This document shows positions 25,203 through 34,310 of a stretch of 64,000 nucleotides of DNA, one piece after another (positions within the stretch are counted from its first letter, which is position 1; each line of letters starts with the position of its first letter). The notes under the pieces are model-generated. The model was given only the letters and a program-made list of their open reading frames with translations. It was not told the origin of the DNA and did not search any database. The translations under genes and the position numbers were made by a program. Source of the DNA: Periweissella fabalis (GTDB lineage Bacteria; Bacillota; Bacilli; Lactobacillales; Lactobacillaceae); NCBI RefSeq assembly GCF_012396505.1, contig NZ_JAAXPN010000009.1, forward strand, positions 42,394-106,393, written 5' to 3'.

Positions 25203-27104
25203 TTAATGTTTTTCAGCTGAAATTGTAACAATTGTTGAGCCAATTAAATGAGCTAAATACTTATCTCCTAAAGGATTAGGATGAATTTCATCAGGGCCTA
25301 ACCAATTAAGGTGATTTTGAACATGTTGTTGCCAATCTATTAAATGAAAATTGGGATAATTCTTACTGGCTTGAGCGTAAACCTGCTCATTACCTGGAAT
25401 CCAACTGCGGTTTTGAACATAATTATTAACCCAAAATACTTGTCGGTTATTACCAACTAAGTCCATAACTTGTGCTAGCATGCCTGGCTTAACAGCACCA
25501 TTAGTCCCAAGCATAATTAAAATATTGTCCGAAAGTTGACCATCACTCTTAATTGTTGTTAAGAGTGATGGTGCAGTTGAAGGTTGGCGACCAACTTTAC
25601 CATTAGTAACAATTGGCATGAATTTTTGTAAAGTTGGTCCAATATTAACGAGCATTGAGTCCCCAATCGCTGTGACAGAAGTTTGTTTAAGGACATCTAG
25701 TTGATCAGGCGTGAATTCATACGTTGTGGCTAACTTGTCGTCAGCTTTTGATAATTGCTTAGAAAAAGTACTTTTCTTATCATTAGTATCGTTTTGAGTA
25801 TTTTTGGCAGCTTTCTGTTCAGCTAATATTTTAGCATTAGTAGCCTCAGCTTCTTTTTCACGAGCGGATAATTCTTTTTCTAATGGTGGTTGATATGAAC
25901 TAGCGGCTTCAGGAGCTGCCATCCCAAGGCTAGCAATTAAAATCAATATTACAGTAATCATTAATTGTGCGATACTACGATAATTTAACTGTAAAATACG
26001 ATTGAAAAACATTTTTACATCAGCAAAGGTGACATGGCGTAATGGCTGCTCAAGCCATCGATAACTAACCTCACTAATTAAACAAATCAAGATTAATTCA
26101 ATTACAAGAAAATATAAATCCAATTGTCTATATTTTAGCTTGAGCTGGTCAAAGAAAACGAGGATGGGATATTGATATAGATATATTCCATAAGAACGTG
26201 TTCCAATCCATCGAAAAATAGGCCAATTAAAGATTTTAACAAGCCATGTTGTAGGAGCCGCAATTGTAGCAACTAGCAACATCCCCATGATTGTAAATAA
26301 AAACATTCCACCATAATAAGTTATCGAACTTTGACCATTTAACGTGGCAAATCCTAGTGCTAAACCAGCTAAACTTATCCAGCTAAGATAATTCAATACC
26401 CGTTGGTTAGCTGGAGCCATCGATGGTGTTAATTTAGCAGATGGCCAAACATATGCTAGCATAGCCCCTAAAAGAATGGCAAATAGCCGAGTATCTGTCC
26501 CGTAATAAGCACGATTTATTGTGTTGGGACTAAAAGTTATCGCTAACATAATCGCAGATAATGTTGCCATAATTCCTAAACCAATCGCTATATATCGCCG
26601 GCGTATTTTTAATTTAGCTAGTAATAGTACTAAAATTGGCCAAATTAAATAGAATTGACCTTCAACTGATAATGACCAAAGGTGTGTAACAGGACTTGGG
26701 GCTGTAAATTGTTGAAAATAAGACTGTCCATGATTAATAGCCCATAGATTGTAAACATAAAGAAGATTAGTTAATACAGCTGTACGAATATTAAGTAATG
26801 CTCCGCGATCAAATAATGTAATAAACGCTAATGTAACTAGTAACATACATACTAACGCTGGATATAAGCGCTTGATTCGCCGTAAATAGAAGCTTTTAAT
26901 GTCTATTGTATTTTTTTTATCAAATTCTTGTCTTAATAAATCGGTAATTAAGTAACCAGATACTACGAAAAAAATGGATACACCAAGATATCCACCGCTA
27001 AAAGTATTAGGTAAAAAGTGATATAGAATAACAGCGATTACGGCTAGAGCTCGAATACCGTCAAAGCCTAGAATATAGCGATTTTTGGATGATCGTAATT
27101 CCAT
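25203..27104 (-). CDS. oatA: Peptidoglycan/polysaccharide O-acetyltransferase, OatA-like
   Basis: Membrane acyltransferase that O-acetylates a wall polymer, in the OatA family N-acetylmuramic acid, giving lysozyme resistance. The 633 residues have an N-terminal acyltransferase-3 domain of about 10-11 membrane segments (start GFDGIRALAVIAVILYHF with the catalytic His, FFVVSGYLITDLL, and SVEGQFYLIWP) to about residue 400, a charged linker, then an extracellular SGNH domain: AIGDSMLVNIG (Ser), IMLGTNGA (Asn) and DEIHPNPLG (Asp/His). All catalytic blocks are present. A perfect 20-bp palindrome sits 46 bp upstream of the ATG. Confidence 0.93.
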   Translation of the reverse strand: MELRSSKNRYILGFDGIRALAVIAVILYHFLPNTFSGGYLGVSIFFVVSGYLITDLLRQEFDKKNTIDIKSFYLRRIKRLYPALVCMLLVTLAFITLFDRGALLNIRTAVLTNLLYVYNLWAINHGQSYFQQFTAPSPVTHLWSLSVEGQFYLIWPILVLLLAKLKIRRRYIAIGLGIMATLSAIMLAITFSPNTINRAYYGTDTRLFAILLGAMLAYVWPSAKLTPSMAPANQRVLNYLSWISLAGLALGFATLNGQSSITYYGGMFLFTIMGMLLVATIAAPTTWLVKIFNWPIFRWIGTRSYGIYLYQYPILVFFDQLKLKYRQLDLYFLVIELILICLISEVSYRWLEQPLRHVTFADVKMFFNRILQLNYRSIAQLMITVILILIASLGMAAPEAASSYQPPLEKELSAREKEAEATNAKILAEQKAAKNTQNDTNDKKSTFSKQLSKADDKLATTYEFTPDQLDVLKQTSVTAIGDSMLVNIGPTLQKFMPIVTNGKVGRQPSTAPSLLTTIKSDGQLSDNILIMLGTNGAVKPGMLAQVMDLVGNNRQVFWVNNYVQNRSWIPGNEQVYAQASKNYPNFHLIDWQQHVQNHLNWLGPDEIHPNPLGDKYLAHLIGSTIVTISAEKH

Positions 27105-27149
27105 ATTTCAGCATCTCCTGAGTGTTTATAGTTACTTTAATGTTACATT

Positions 27150-27169
27150 ATTGTAAAAATTTTTACAAT
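27150..27169. promoter_or_regulatory. 20-bp perfect palindrome in the oatA promoter region
   Basis: ATTGTAAAAATTTTTACAAT is a perfect inverted repeat 46 bp upstream of the oatA start codon. The TTGTAAAAA half-site resembles a regulator operator; the regulator is unknown. Confidence 0.5.
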
Positions 27170-27236
27170 GAATTTTAAGCTAAAATAAAAATCAATATTT
27201 CAACAATAAAGATGTTTATTTTACTTAAAAAATGTA

Positions 27237-27269
27237 AAATTTTAAGTATAAATAATATACTTAAAATTT
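27237..27269. repeat. AT-only inverted repeat between oatA and the 48-residue gene
   Basis: Perfect 14-base arms (AAATTTTAAGTATA and TATACTTAAAATTT) are separated by five bases. It has too little G+C for a terminator and lies about 130 bp upstream of oatA. Confidence 0.45.
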
Positions 27270-27293
27270 AAAAATAAACTATTTTTAATAATA

Positions 27294-27325
27294 AAAAATC
27301 CCAGAAGATTTCTTCTGGGATTTTT
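27294..27325 (-). terminator. Terminator after the 48-residue gene
   Basis: AAAAATCCCAGAA pairs with TTCTGGGATTTTT; on the minus strand it ends in a T run, about 30 bp past the stop of the small gene. Confidence 0.85.
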
Positions 27326-27355
27326 AGTTATATATTAAATGTGAAATTACCGCAA

Positions 27356-27502
27356 TTAATTTTCGTGCTTAAACTTATCTTCTAAATCACGGAGATGAGC
27401 AAATCCACTTTCATGTTTTTGATTAACATGCTCTTTGGCGCGACGTTGAAGTTCTTGTTCTGCAAGTTGCTTGCGTTCACTCTTACTTAACTTATTTGCC
27501 AT
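27356..27502 (-). CDS. Small hydrophilic protein, 48 residues
   Basis: AAAGGAGCTACCATT precedes ATG at 27502 and gives a 48-residue, highly charged protein (starting MANKLSKSERKQLAEQELQ) with no membrane segment, probably helical. Reading from the earlier in-frame start at 27547 would cross the ribosome binding site, so the shorter form is preferred. It has its own terminator. I do not recognise a named family. Confidence 0.65.
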   Translation of the reverse strand: MANKLSKSERKQLAEQELQRRAKEHVNQKHESGFAHLRDLEDKFKHEN

Positions 27503-27956
27503 AATGGTAGCTCCTTTATTTAAATTTGATGAGTTATTACCAACCATCTACATGTATACTGTAGTTCTTTCAGCGTAAAAAATCTAGTTTTCGGCTATAT
27601 TTTCATAAATCTAAAAAAATATATATTTTTAGCTTATACTTAGCTGAAAGTTGTTGACTACTTTTTGCAAGTGCAATGATATAATCAAGAATGATGTTAT
27701 ATATGGTTTAGTCAATATAAATTAAAATTCCGGTCTTAATTAAACATTAAGACGTTAAAATTTAATCATGCAGCACCTAAGTGGTACCAGTAGTATATAT
27801 TAAATTATTGAAAGTAGCGTAGAATTTATTTGTTTTGTAAAAACTATCTTAAAAAAGATTTCTCTGTGCACGCGTAATTAATTTGCTATCTGACAGCTTA
27901 TATAATTTTAAAGTCCCCACATTTCTATTAGAAACGACTATTATTGGAGAAAGAAA
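27503..27956. other. 454-bp intergenic region with a long leader
   Basis: No credible gene. It holds the promoter of the small minus-strand gene and, on the plus strand, an extended -10 promoter at 27677-27685. From there a 270-nt leader runs to the serine-hydrolase gene. Within it, GTCTTAAT/ATTAAGAC (about 27734-27754) forms a hairpin and AGTGGTACCAG (about 27780) resembles a T-box core, but no terminator/antiterminator pair is visible. Confidence 0.4.
27677..27685 (+). promoter_or_regulatory. Extended -10 promoter
   Basis: TGATATAAT is a perfect TGnTATAAT element. TTGACT lies upstream but 20 bp away. Transcription would run through about 270 nt of leader before the serine-hydrolase gene. 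Confidence 0.55.
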
Positions 27957-29148
27957 TTGAGTATCAAAAGTAATATTTTAACAAATAAAAAGTATCACTT
28001 AATTATATTTGGGATATGTATAACAATTTTCATTGCGATTATATTCATTAAGCCAATTGCGACCAGTTTAGTTAAGATTGGTGATAATTGGCAAACAAAT
28101 GCTTCACATCAAACAGTATCAAAAGTTATACCAATCCAAAAAATAAAATTTTCACGTGATCCACGAACACTTCAAGAACAATTACACACTTATTTAGTCC
28201 AAAATCATCTAGATGCAGTGGCAATTACAACTGTAAATGGTTCTAAAACTCCTATGATTGTTGCAAATGGGAATATAAGTAATTTTTCAAATGACAAACT
28301 TAATGAACACTCTGTCTTTCAAGTTGGATCAATTCAAAAAAATTTTCACGGCGATAATTATTCAAAAGTTAATTGAAGAAGGTAAATTAAATATTCGTAC
28401 ACCACTTAGTAAATTTTATCCTGGCATTCCATACGGTGACAAATTAACTATATGGAATTTATTGACACATACATCAGGTATTGTTGATGGTAACTACAAG
28501 AAAATCAGAGCAATTGCTGGTGAACAAGATCAGGTTAACTATGTACGTCAGCATATGATTTCAACACCACCACATTATATATATGCAAGTGCTAATTATT
28601 CTTTGTTAGCAGGAATAATTATTCAAGTTACCCAAGAAAGTTATAAACAAAATGTCATTGATGATATTTTACAACCGTTACATTTAAATGATACTTATTT
28701 TTATCAGGATATACCTGAAGGCACAAATCTTGTTTATCCACCATATGTTAAAACTCATCTTCAACAGGCATTTTTTAATTATGATATAAAAAAGCAAATG
28801 TCACTACTGATTGGCGCTGGTCAAATCTATTCGACACCAGCGGATTATTTTAAGTTTTTAAATGCGTTAATTGAAGGTCAACTAATTCCTAAACAAGATT
28901 TTTCACTTTTTTTCCCATTGCATAATCATGATTACTACAATGGTTTATATAGCTATTATGGAAATTATCAAGCTGGTGGATCTAAAAATGGTTATAATTT
29001 AAGTTTTGTTATCAATCCAACTAAGCACACACGGACGGTTGTGTTTTCATCAAACTACATGTTGGTTCCTAATAAGATGTTAGCTAGCCAAATATTTGTA
29101 ATTGCAAATCGTGAGTCTGATAAGATTCATTGGCTTCCACAGTATTAA
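27957..29148 (+). pseudogene. Serine hydrolase of the beta-lactamase/PBP4* family, frameshifted
   Basis: Two frames together encode one secreted or membrane-anchored serine hydrolase. The first (27957-28376, TTG start after GGAGA) has an N-terminal membrane anchor and reads up to FQVGSIQK. The second continues with IFTAIIIQKLIEEGKL through LLTHTSGIVDG, YASANYSLLAG and the C-terminal half to 29148. They join at an A7 tract (28329-28335); removing one A restores a single frame in which the catalytic S-x-x-K box reads SIQK followed by IFTA. It may be a pseudogene, a slippage or phase-variable site, or a sequencing error. Confidence 0.75.
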
Positions 29149-29260
29149 AAAAAATTAAATAAATTAAAAAATAATTAAGCTGTTATGTTGACGGTATTCT
29201 AGAAATATCGATATAATATTAGAGTTGGATATAAATTCTACATATAATAAGGGGTATTAC

Positions 29261-30433
29261 ATGAGTGCAGCAACAAAACGGGCTATTTTTATATTAGTTC
29301 TTAGTGAGTTTTTAGTTTGTCTAGGGATAACTTTAGTAATTCCAGTTATGCCTTTTTTAAAAAATGAATTACATTTTAGTGCTGCAGATATGGGTTTTAT
29401 GACCGCATTATTTGCTCTGGCACAGTTTATATTCTCACCAATTGTGGGGATGTTATCTGATCGAATTGGGCGTAAACCATTATTAGTCATCGGATTGATT
29501 TTATATAGTTTATCAGAAGTTATTTTTGCAATTACTAACAAGCTATGGTTAATGGATGTTTCTCGAATAATTGGTGGTCTTTCAGCGGCTGCATACATTC
29601 CAACTGCGATGGCAATGGCAGCTGATATCACTACGAATCGGCAACGGGCTAAAGTAATTGGTTGGATTTCAGCAGCTTTTAGTGGTGGTCTTATTTTAGG
29701 TCCAGGAATTGGTGGGGTTTTAGCTAATATTAGCTACAAAACACCTTTTTGGATTGCTAGTATTTTAGGAATTGTTGCATTGGTTATTTTGTTAGTACTG
29801 TTACCAAATGAACAACAAATCGAACATCACATTATTAGTGATGGTAAAGTAAAAGAAGCTCCAAACTGGCGCGATATTCTTACTAAACCTGTTATATTGC
29901 TATTTAGCTTAATTTTAGTATCTGCTTTTGGTTTAGCTGGTTTTGAGGGAGTTTATTCAATTTTTGTAAATGAAGTTTTTGATTTCAATATGAATGATCT
30001 AGCCTTAGTATTAATAATTAATGGAATTATTTCACTGATTTTACAAGTAGTATTTTTTGAACGCTTAGTTTTATGGTTTACAGAAATTAAATTAATTCGT
30101 TATTGTTTTGTACTAAGTGCTGTTGGAGTAGCATGGATTTTGTTAACGCATAGTAAAATATCAGTTGTTATTGCAACTTTGATTGTTTTTTCAGCTATGG
30201 ATGTTATTCGTCCAGCAATCACAACTTATTTAACGAAGTTTGGTGAAAGTAAACAAGGCCTAATGAATGGCTTAAATATGTCATTAACTAGTGTTGGAAA
30301 TATCGTTGGTCCCATTATGGCTGGGGTACTTTTAGATATAAATTACCACTATCCATACGGGATAGTATTAGTGTTTATGTGTTTATCAATTGGAATGACT
30401 TTCTTTATTGGTAAAATAAAAAATAAGGACTAA
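29261..30433 (+). CDS. MFS multidrug/drug:H+ antiporter (DHA1-type)
   Basis: Twelve-segment major facilitator of 390 residues. Typical motifs: motif A GMLSDRIGRKPLLVIGLI after helix 2, the RIIGGLSAAAYIPTAMA stretch of helix 4, and the antiporter motif C-like FSGGLILGPGIGGVLA in helix 5. This is the NorA/TetA-like efflux group; the substrate is not predictable. An in-frame TTG at 29225 is rejected because AAGGGG lies right before ATG 29261. It is a single gene with a good terminator. Confidence 0.85.
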   Translation: MSAATKRAIFILVLSEFLVCLGITLVIPVMPFLKNELHFSAADMGFMTALFALAQFIFSPIVGMLSDRIGRKPLLVIGLILYSLSEVIFAITNKLWLMDVSRIIGGLSAAAYIPTAMAMAADITTNRQRAKVIGWISAAFSGGLILGPGIGGVLANISYKTPFWIASILGIVALVILLVLLPNEQQIEHHIISDGKVKEAPNWRDILTKPVILLFSLILVSAFGLAGFEGVYSIFVNEVFDFNMNDLALVLIINGIISLILQVVFFERLVLWFTEIKLIRYCFVLSAVGVAWILLTHSKISVVIATLIVFSAMDVIRPAITTYLTKFGESKQGLMNGLNMSLTSVGNIVGPIMAGVLLDINYHYPYGIVLVFMCLSIGMTFFIGKIKNKD

Positions 30434-30442
30434 TGCACTTTC

Positions 30443-30472
30443 AAAACATCCAGTATTATGCTGGATGTTTTT
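30443..30472 (+). terminator. Terminator after the MFS gene
   Basis: AAAACATCCAG pairs with CTGGATGTTTT around a 7-base loop, then T residues. Confidence 0.9.
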
Positions 30473-30608
30473 TAATTAATATATACAATACGATGCCGAT
30501 AAATAGCTGTTTAATCATTGATATGTGCGTGAGTTTAATAGCTAGTGATATCGTATGTAAATGTGAGAGAATTTAAAACAACTTAAAATGGAAGGGAAAG
30601 ATTACTCA

Positions 30609-31061
30609 ATGAAAGTAAACTTTACAGCCAATGAAGAATTGGCTCCTGATGATATTGAAGTGACGGTTTCAGCTTCTCAAATAACTACAGACGTGATGAA
30701 TCTGATGCAACAAATTCAAAATTTAACACTGCCAAGCACAAATTTACCAATAACGTTAGAAGATCGAGTGGTTTTTTTACCAATTAACGAAATTATTTTA
30801 CTTGAGGTATTTGGTACGGAAATTGTGATTCAAACAATTGAGAAAAGTTATACAACAAAGGGCCAGCTCAAAAAATTCTATGCTCGCCTACCACAAAAAG
30901 TATTTGTTCAAATTAGTAAAAACTCGTTGATAAATATTGAACATCTCACATATTTAGAGGCCGGTTTTTCAGGTAATATGACGGCTTTTTTAACAAATGA
31001 AAATCGGGCTAGTGTTAGTCGAAAGTACTTACCCAAGTTGAAGCAAATTTTAGGATTATAG
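30609..31061 (+). CDS. LytTR DNA-binding regulator
   Basis: A 150-residue transcription regulator without a receiver domain. The C-terminal LytTR domain (about residues 50-150) shows FLPINEIILLEVFGTEIVIQ, KFYARLPQKVFVQISKNSLI and ASVSRKYLPKLKQIL. Such stand-alone LytTR proteins are commonly paired with a DUF3021 membrane protein, as here, and can form an auto-inhibiting pair. GGAAGGG before ATG 30609 is preferred over the earlier ATG at 30588. It lies upstream of the EPS cluster and could regulate it, but that is inference. Confidence 0.85.
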   Translation: MKVNFTANEELAPDDIEVTVSASQITTDVMNLMQQIQNLTLPSTNLPITLEDRVVFLPINEIILLEVFGTEIVIQTIEKSYTTKGQLKKFYARLPQKVFVQISKNSLINIEHLTYLEAGFSGNMTAFLTNENRASVSRKYLPKLKQILGL

Positions 31062-31071
31062 GAGTAATACT

Positions 31072-31479
31072 ATGAAAATTCGAAAATATGTGCGGCATGC
31101 ATTGCTAGGCTTAATTATGAGTGCAGCTTTCACAATGATTGGGGCTTTACTTGAGTGGCAAACATTGATAGTGACGCCAAAAGAAATAATAGGAATATTT
31201 TTACTTGGAATTATAGTTGGTGAATTAGCATTAATTTTAGAATTGGATTTGGGAACATTTACGTTACGCTTATTAACCCATATGATTCTAACTTTCTGTG
31301 TCGTACTAGTATTTGATGGGATTTTTAAATCATTGAATTTTATATTTATGCATCCAATAATATTTGTATTTGAATTTTTACTTATATATGTAATTGTATG
31401 GATAGTTGTACGTCTTTCAACCAAAAATGACATTGAATTAATAAATGAGCAATTAGCTAATAAACATCAAGTAAAATAG
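31072..31479 (+). CDS. DUF3021 membrane protein
   Basis: A 135-residue protein with four hydrophobic segments and little else, following the LytTR gene by 10 bp with AGGAG in between. The size, topology and genetic pairing match DUF3021 proteins, which are thought to be membrane partners or inhibitors of the adjacent LytTR regulator. The C-terminal tail is charged and cytoplasmic. No catalytic motif. Confidence 0.78.
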   Translation: MKIRKYVRHALLGLIMSAAFTMIGALLEWQTLIVTPKEIIGIFLLGIIVGELALILELDLGTFTLRLLTHMILTFCVVLVFDGIFKSLNFIFMHPIIFVFEFLLIYVIVWIVVRLSTKNDIELINEQLANKHQVK

Positions 31480-31705
31480 TAGAGTTTTAAAGCCTATTTA
31501 ATAGTATAAAGGCAAAATTAATTCTGATATGGTATACGTAGTTGTTTTTATAGCTTTAAGTGTTGCTAAATATACAAAGCATTATCTTTTGGTGCAACTT
31601 ATTCTATGGTATTATCTATAATAGGTTTAAATTACGCTATTTTGTTTTTTTTAAATTTTAACCTCAATAAAAAAGATTTATAAAAAATTGGGAGGCAAAG
31701 TTAAG

Positions 31706-32335
31706 ATGTACAATAGCTTTGGCAAACGCTTAATAGACATTACATTATCAGCAATTATGCTAGTAGTTACGTCACCAGTTATGTTAATTGCAGCGATTGC
31801 AATTAAACTTAGCTCTAAAGGGCCAATTGTCTTTAAGCAAATCCGAATGGGAAAAGATCATCAACCGTTCAAGTTATATAAATTTCGCTCAATGCGAATA
31901 GATACTCCTGAAATTGCATCAAATGATTTAAATGGTGATGATTATCATACGGCAGTTGGTAAATTTATTCGTAAGTTTTCAATTGATGAGTTACCACAAT
32001 TATTTAATGTGATTAAAGGAGATATGAGCATTATTGGTCCACGACCCGTAATACTTAAGGAGACTAATTTGATTGAACTACGTCATCAAAACGGTGCAGA
32101 GAAAGTCCGCCCAGGAATAACAGGGTTAGCACAAGTTAATGGGCGTGATAACCTTGCAGATGAACCCAAAGCAATGTATGACGGTCAATATGCCAAAAAA
32201 GTATCACTTAAGAATGATGGTAAAATCTTTATGCAAACAATTCTATATGTTATTAAACGTGATGGAGTTGTTGAAGAACAGATTGACGATGATAGTACGG
32301 TGGATAAAAAAATTAAAAATAAAGACCCCAAGTAG
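31706..32335 (+). CDS. Undecaprenyl-phosphate sugar phosphotransferase (EPS priming enzyme)
   Basis: Transfers the first sugar-1-phosphate onto undecaprenyl phosphate to start an exopolysaccharide repeat unit. The 209-residue protein has one N-terminal membrane helix (DITLSAIMLVVTSPVMLIAA) and the conserved bacterial sugar transferase blocks FKLYKFRSMRIDTPE, SIDELPQLFNVIKGDMSIIG and RPGITGLAQVNGRD. The size fits the short, WcaJ-C-terminal-like type. GGGAGG before ATG 31706 rules out the earlier TTG at 31688. It opens the EPS cluster. Sugar specificity (Glc or Gal) unknown. Confidence 0.92.
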   Translation: MYNSFGKRLIDITLSAIMLVVTSPVMLIAAIAIKLSSKGPIVFKQIRMGKDHQPFKLYKFRSMRIDTPEIASNDLNGDDYHTAVGKFIRKFSIDELPQLFNVIKGDMSIIGPRPVILKETNLIELRHQNGAEKVRPGITGLAQVNGRDNLADEPKAMYDGQYAKKVSLKNDGKIFMQTILYVIKRDGVVEEQIDDDSTVDKKIKNKDPK

Positions 32336-32367
32336 TCAATGTTAAGGTGGTATTGGAGACAAAGGAA

Positions 32368-33516
32368 ATGAAAAAGGTTTTAATTGTTGCTGCAAAGGCA
32401 AATATGATTCGCCAGTTTAACCAACGAAATATTTTAATACTAAAAAAACTTGGCTTTGAAGTCCATGTAGGTACAAATTTTAAAGAATTTGGTTCAATGG
32501 ATAATAACGAAAATGACAAGTTAATTCAGTGGCTCGAAGAACAGCAAGTTGTTAGGCATCAAATCGATTTTGGCCGAAAATTAGGTTCATTTAAAGCAAA
32601 TTTTGTGGTAATTAAACAATTACGTACAATTATGCAAAATAAAGATGAATGGGCCTTTATGCATGCTCATTCACCAATTGGAAGTGTTTTAGGGCGGATT
32701 GCTGCTAAATCTCAAGGCGTTAAAACATTATATACTGCACATGGATTCCATTTTTTCAAAGGTGGACCATTAAAAAATTGGCTTATTTTTCCAGTGGAAT
32801 GGCTTTTAGGTTTTATTACTGATCAACTAATTGTTATCAATTCTAATGATTTAAAGGTTGCCGATTATTTACCAATTGAAAATGTAGAATATATTCCAAG
32901 TGTTGGAATTGATGTTAAAAAGATGCTTGCGGTGACACCTGAAGAACGTCAAAATATTCGTGCGGCTAAGCGTAGTGAGTTAAACCTTAAAGATGATGAT
33001 TTTGTATTACTTAATGTTGGTGAACTTAGTGATTTAAAAAATCAGCGAATTGTTATTGAGGCAATGGCAAATATTAAAAATCCCAAGTTGAAATTTATGA
33101 TTGCGGGCGTAGGACCTAAATATGATGAATTTACAACCATGGCTAAGGAATTAGGCTTACAAAAGCAACTTATGTTACTTGGATATCGTAATGATATTCA
33201 AGCGTTACATTTTGCATCGGATTTGTTTGTCTTTCCATCAAGACGCGAGGGTTTTGGACTTGGTGGTTTTGAGGCGTTAGTTGATGGTCTTAAAGTGATT
33301 GGCACTAAAAACACAGGAATGAAGGATTTTATTATTGGTCCAGCATATGGCGTATTACTTGATACAAAGGATGTTACAGCAGTAACAGAAGCCATTAAAA
33401 CATTAATGGATAATCCAGAAAAACCAGGAGCAGGCATGGATAAAGCCTTTATTGAAACATTTGATAGTTCAAATGTTGATCGTATTATGGAATCGATCTA
33501 TCGTAAATTTAAGTAA
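32368..33516 (+). CDS. Glycosyltransferase family 4 (EpsD-like)
   Basis: A 382-residue GT-B glycosyltransferase for EPS repeat-unit assembly on the inner membrane face. The N-terminal fold contains HAHSPIGSVLGRIAAKSQG and YTAHGFHFFKG, and the C-terminal donor-binding half contains NVGELSDLKNQRIVIEA and FPSRREGFGLGGFEALVDG. This pattern is typical of EpsD/CpsF-like GT4 enzymes. GGAG about nine bases before ATG 32368 supports this start rather than GTG 32347. Confidence 0.88.
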   Translation: MKKVLIVAAKANMIRQFNQRNILILKKLGFEVHVGTNFKEFGSMDNNENDKLIQWLEEQQVVRHQIDFGRKLGSFKANFVVIKQLRTIMQNKDEWAFMHAHSPIGSVLGRIAAKSQGVKTLYTAHGFHFFKGGPLKNWLIFPVEWLLGFITDQLIVINSNDLKVADYLPIENVEYIPSVGIDVKKMLAVTPEERQNIRAAKRSELNLKDDDFVLLNVGELSDLKNQRIVIEAMANIKNPKLKFMIAGVGPKYDEFTTMAKELGLQKQLMLLGYRNDIQALHFASDLFVFPSRREGFGLGGFEALVDGLKVIGTKNTGMKDFIIGPAYGVLLDTKDVTAVTEAIKTLMDNPEKPGAGMDKAFIETFDSSNVDRIMESIYRKFK

Positions 33517-33528
33517 TTGGAGCTAAAG

Positions 33529-34290
33529 ATGATACCAAAAATTATTCATTATGCATGGTTTGGTGGTGAAAAACCAGAAAAAGTTCAAAAATGTATTGCT
33601 AGTTGGCATAAATTAATGCCTGACTGGCAATTCATGGAGTGGAATGAACAAAACTGGGACATAAATCAATACGCTTTTGCACAGGAAATGTATGCAGAAA
33701 AGAATTGGGGCTTTTTAAGTGATACACTTCGATTTGACGTAGTATACCGGTATGGTGGTTTCTATTTTGATACAGATATGTTGATGACGAAGCCAATTAC
33801 TGATGAATTTCGTGACGCTCAAAACATGTTTTGTTTTATGTTTGACAATGCTCTACATACTGGCCTATTTGGTGCTGAAAAAGGTACAACGGTTTTTGCT
33901 GAAATTCTTAAAATGTATCGTGAAGAAAAATATGAAAATGTATCATCTTTAATTCGCGTAACGACTAATAATCCGATTATTACGCGGATGATGATGATTT
34001 TATATCCTGAATTTAAATTAGATAATACTAAACAAATTTTAGGATCACAGCATAATGAAGTTGTAATTTGGCCTAAAGAATATTTTGTTTATCCATCATT
34101 TAATCGTAAAATTAGTTACACGCAGCATTTATTTACAAATTCATGGAGTACTGCCAATCTTGGGGTGTGGGGCATGATTAAAGTAATGTCAAAATTAGCT
34201 TTGGGGAAGACGGTTTATGGTAAAATTAGTGCTCACCGGGGTAAAGTAAAGCCACACAAGGGTGGCATAATTATTGAAAAAATGAAATAA
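33529..34290 (+). CDS. Capsular polysaccharide glycosyltransferase, GT32-like (DXD)
   Basis: A 253-residue sugar transferase beginning MIPKIIHYAWFGGEKPE, a hallmark of the GT32/Gly_transf_sug family, with the metal-binding DXD in GGFYFDTDM (about residues 79-87) preceded by SDTLRFDVVYRYGG. TTGGAG six bases before the ATG fixes the start; the TTG at 33517 lies inside that site. Probably adds one sugar to the EPS repeat. Confidence 0.87.
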   Translation: MIPKIIHYAWFGGEKPEKVQKCIASWHKLMPDWQFMEWNEQNWDINQYAFAQEMYAEKNWGFLSDTLRFDVVYRYGGFYFDTDMLMTKPITDEFRDAQNMFCFMFDNALHTGLFGAEKGTTVFAEILKMYREEKYENVSSLIRVTTNNPIITRMMMILYPEFKLDNTKQILGSQHNEVVIWPKEYFVYPSFNRKISYTQHLFTNSWSTANLGVWGMIKVMSKLALGKTVYGKISAHRGKVKPHKGGIIIEKMK

Positions 34291-34310
34291 GAAGAGTAAG
34301 GAATTTTGTT

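Noticed and set aside
27775..27792. T-box-like GTGGTACC core
   Set aside because: It lacks the specifier hairpin, the full conserved AGGGTGG-type block and an adjacent terminator, and the downstream gene is not amino-acid or tRNA related.
28329..28335. Programmed -1 ribosomal frameshift at A7
   Set aside because: The downstream frame needs +1 (loss of one base), and a -1 slip on this tract leads to the wrong frame; transcript slippage or mutation fits better.
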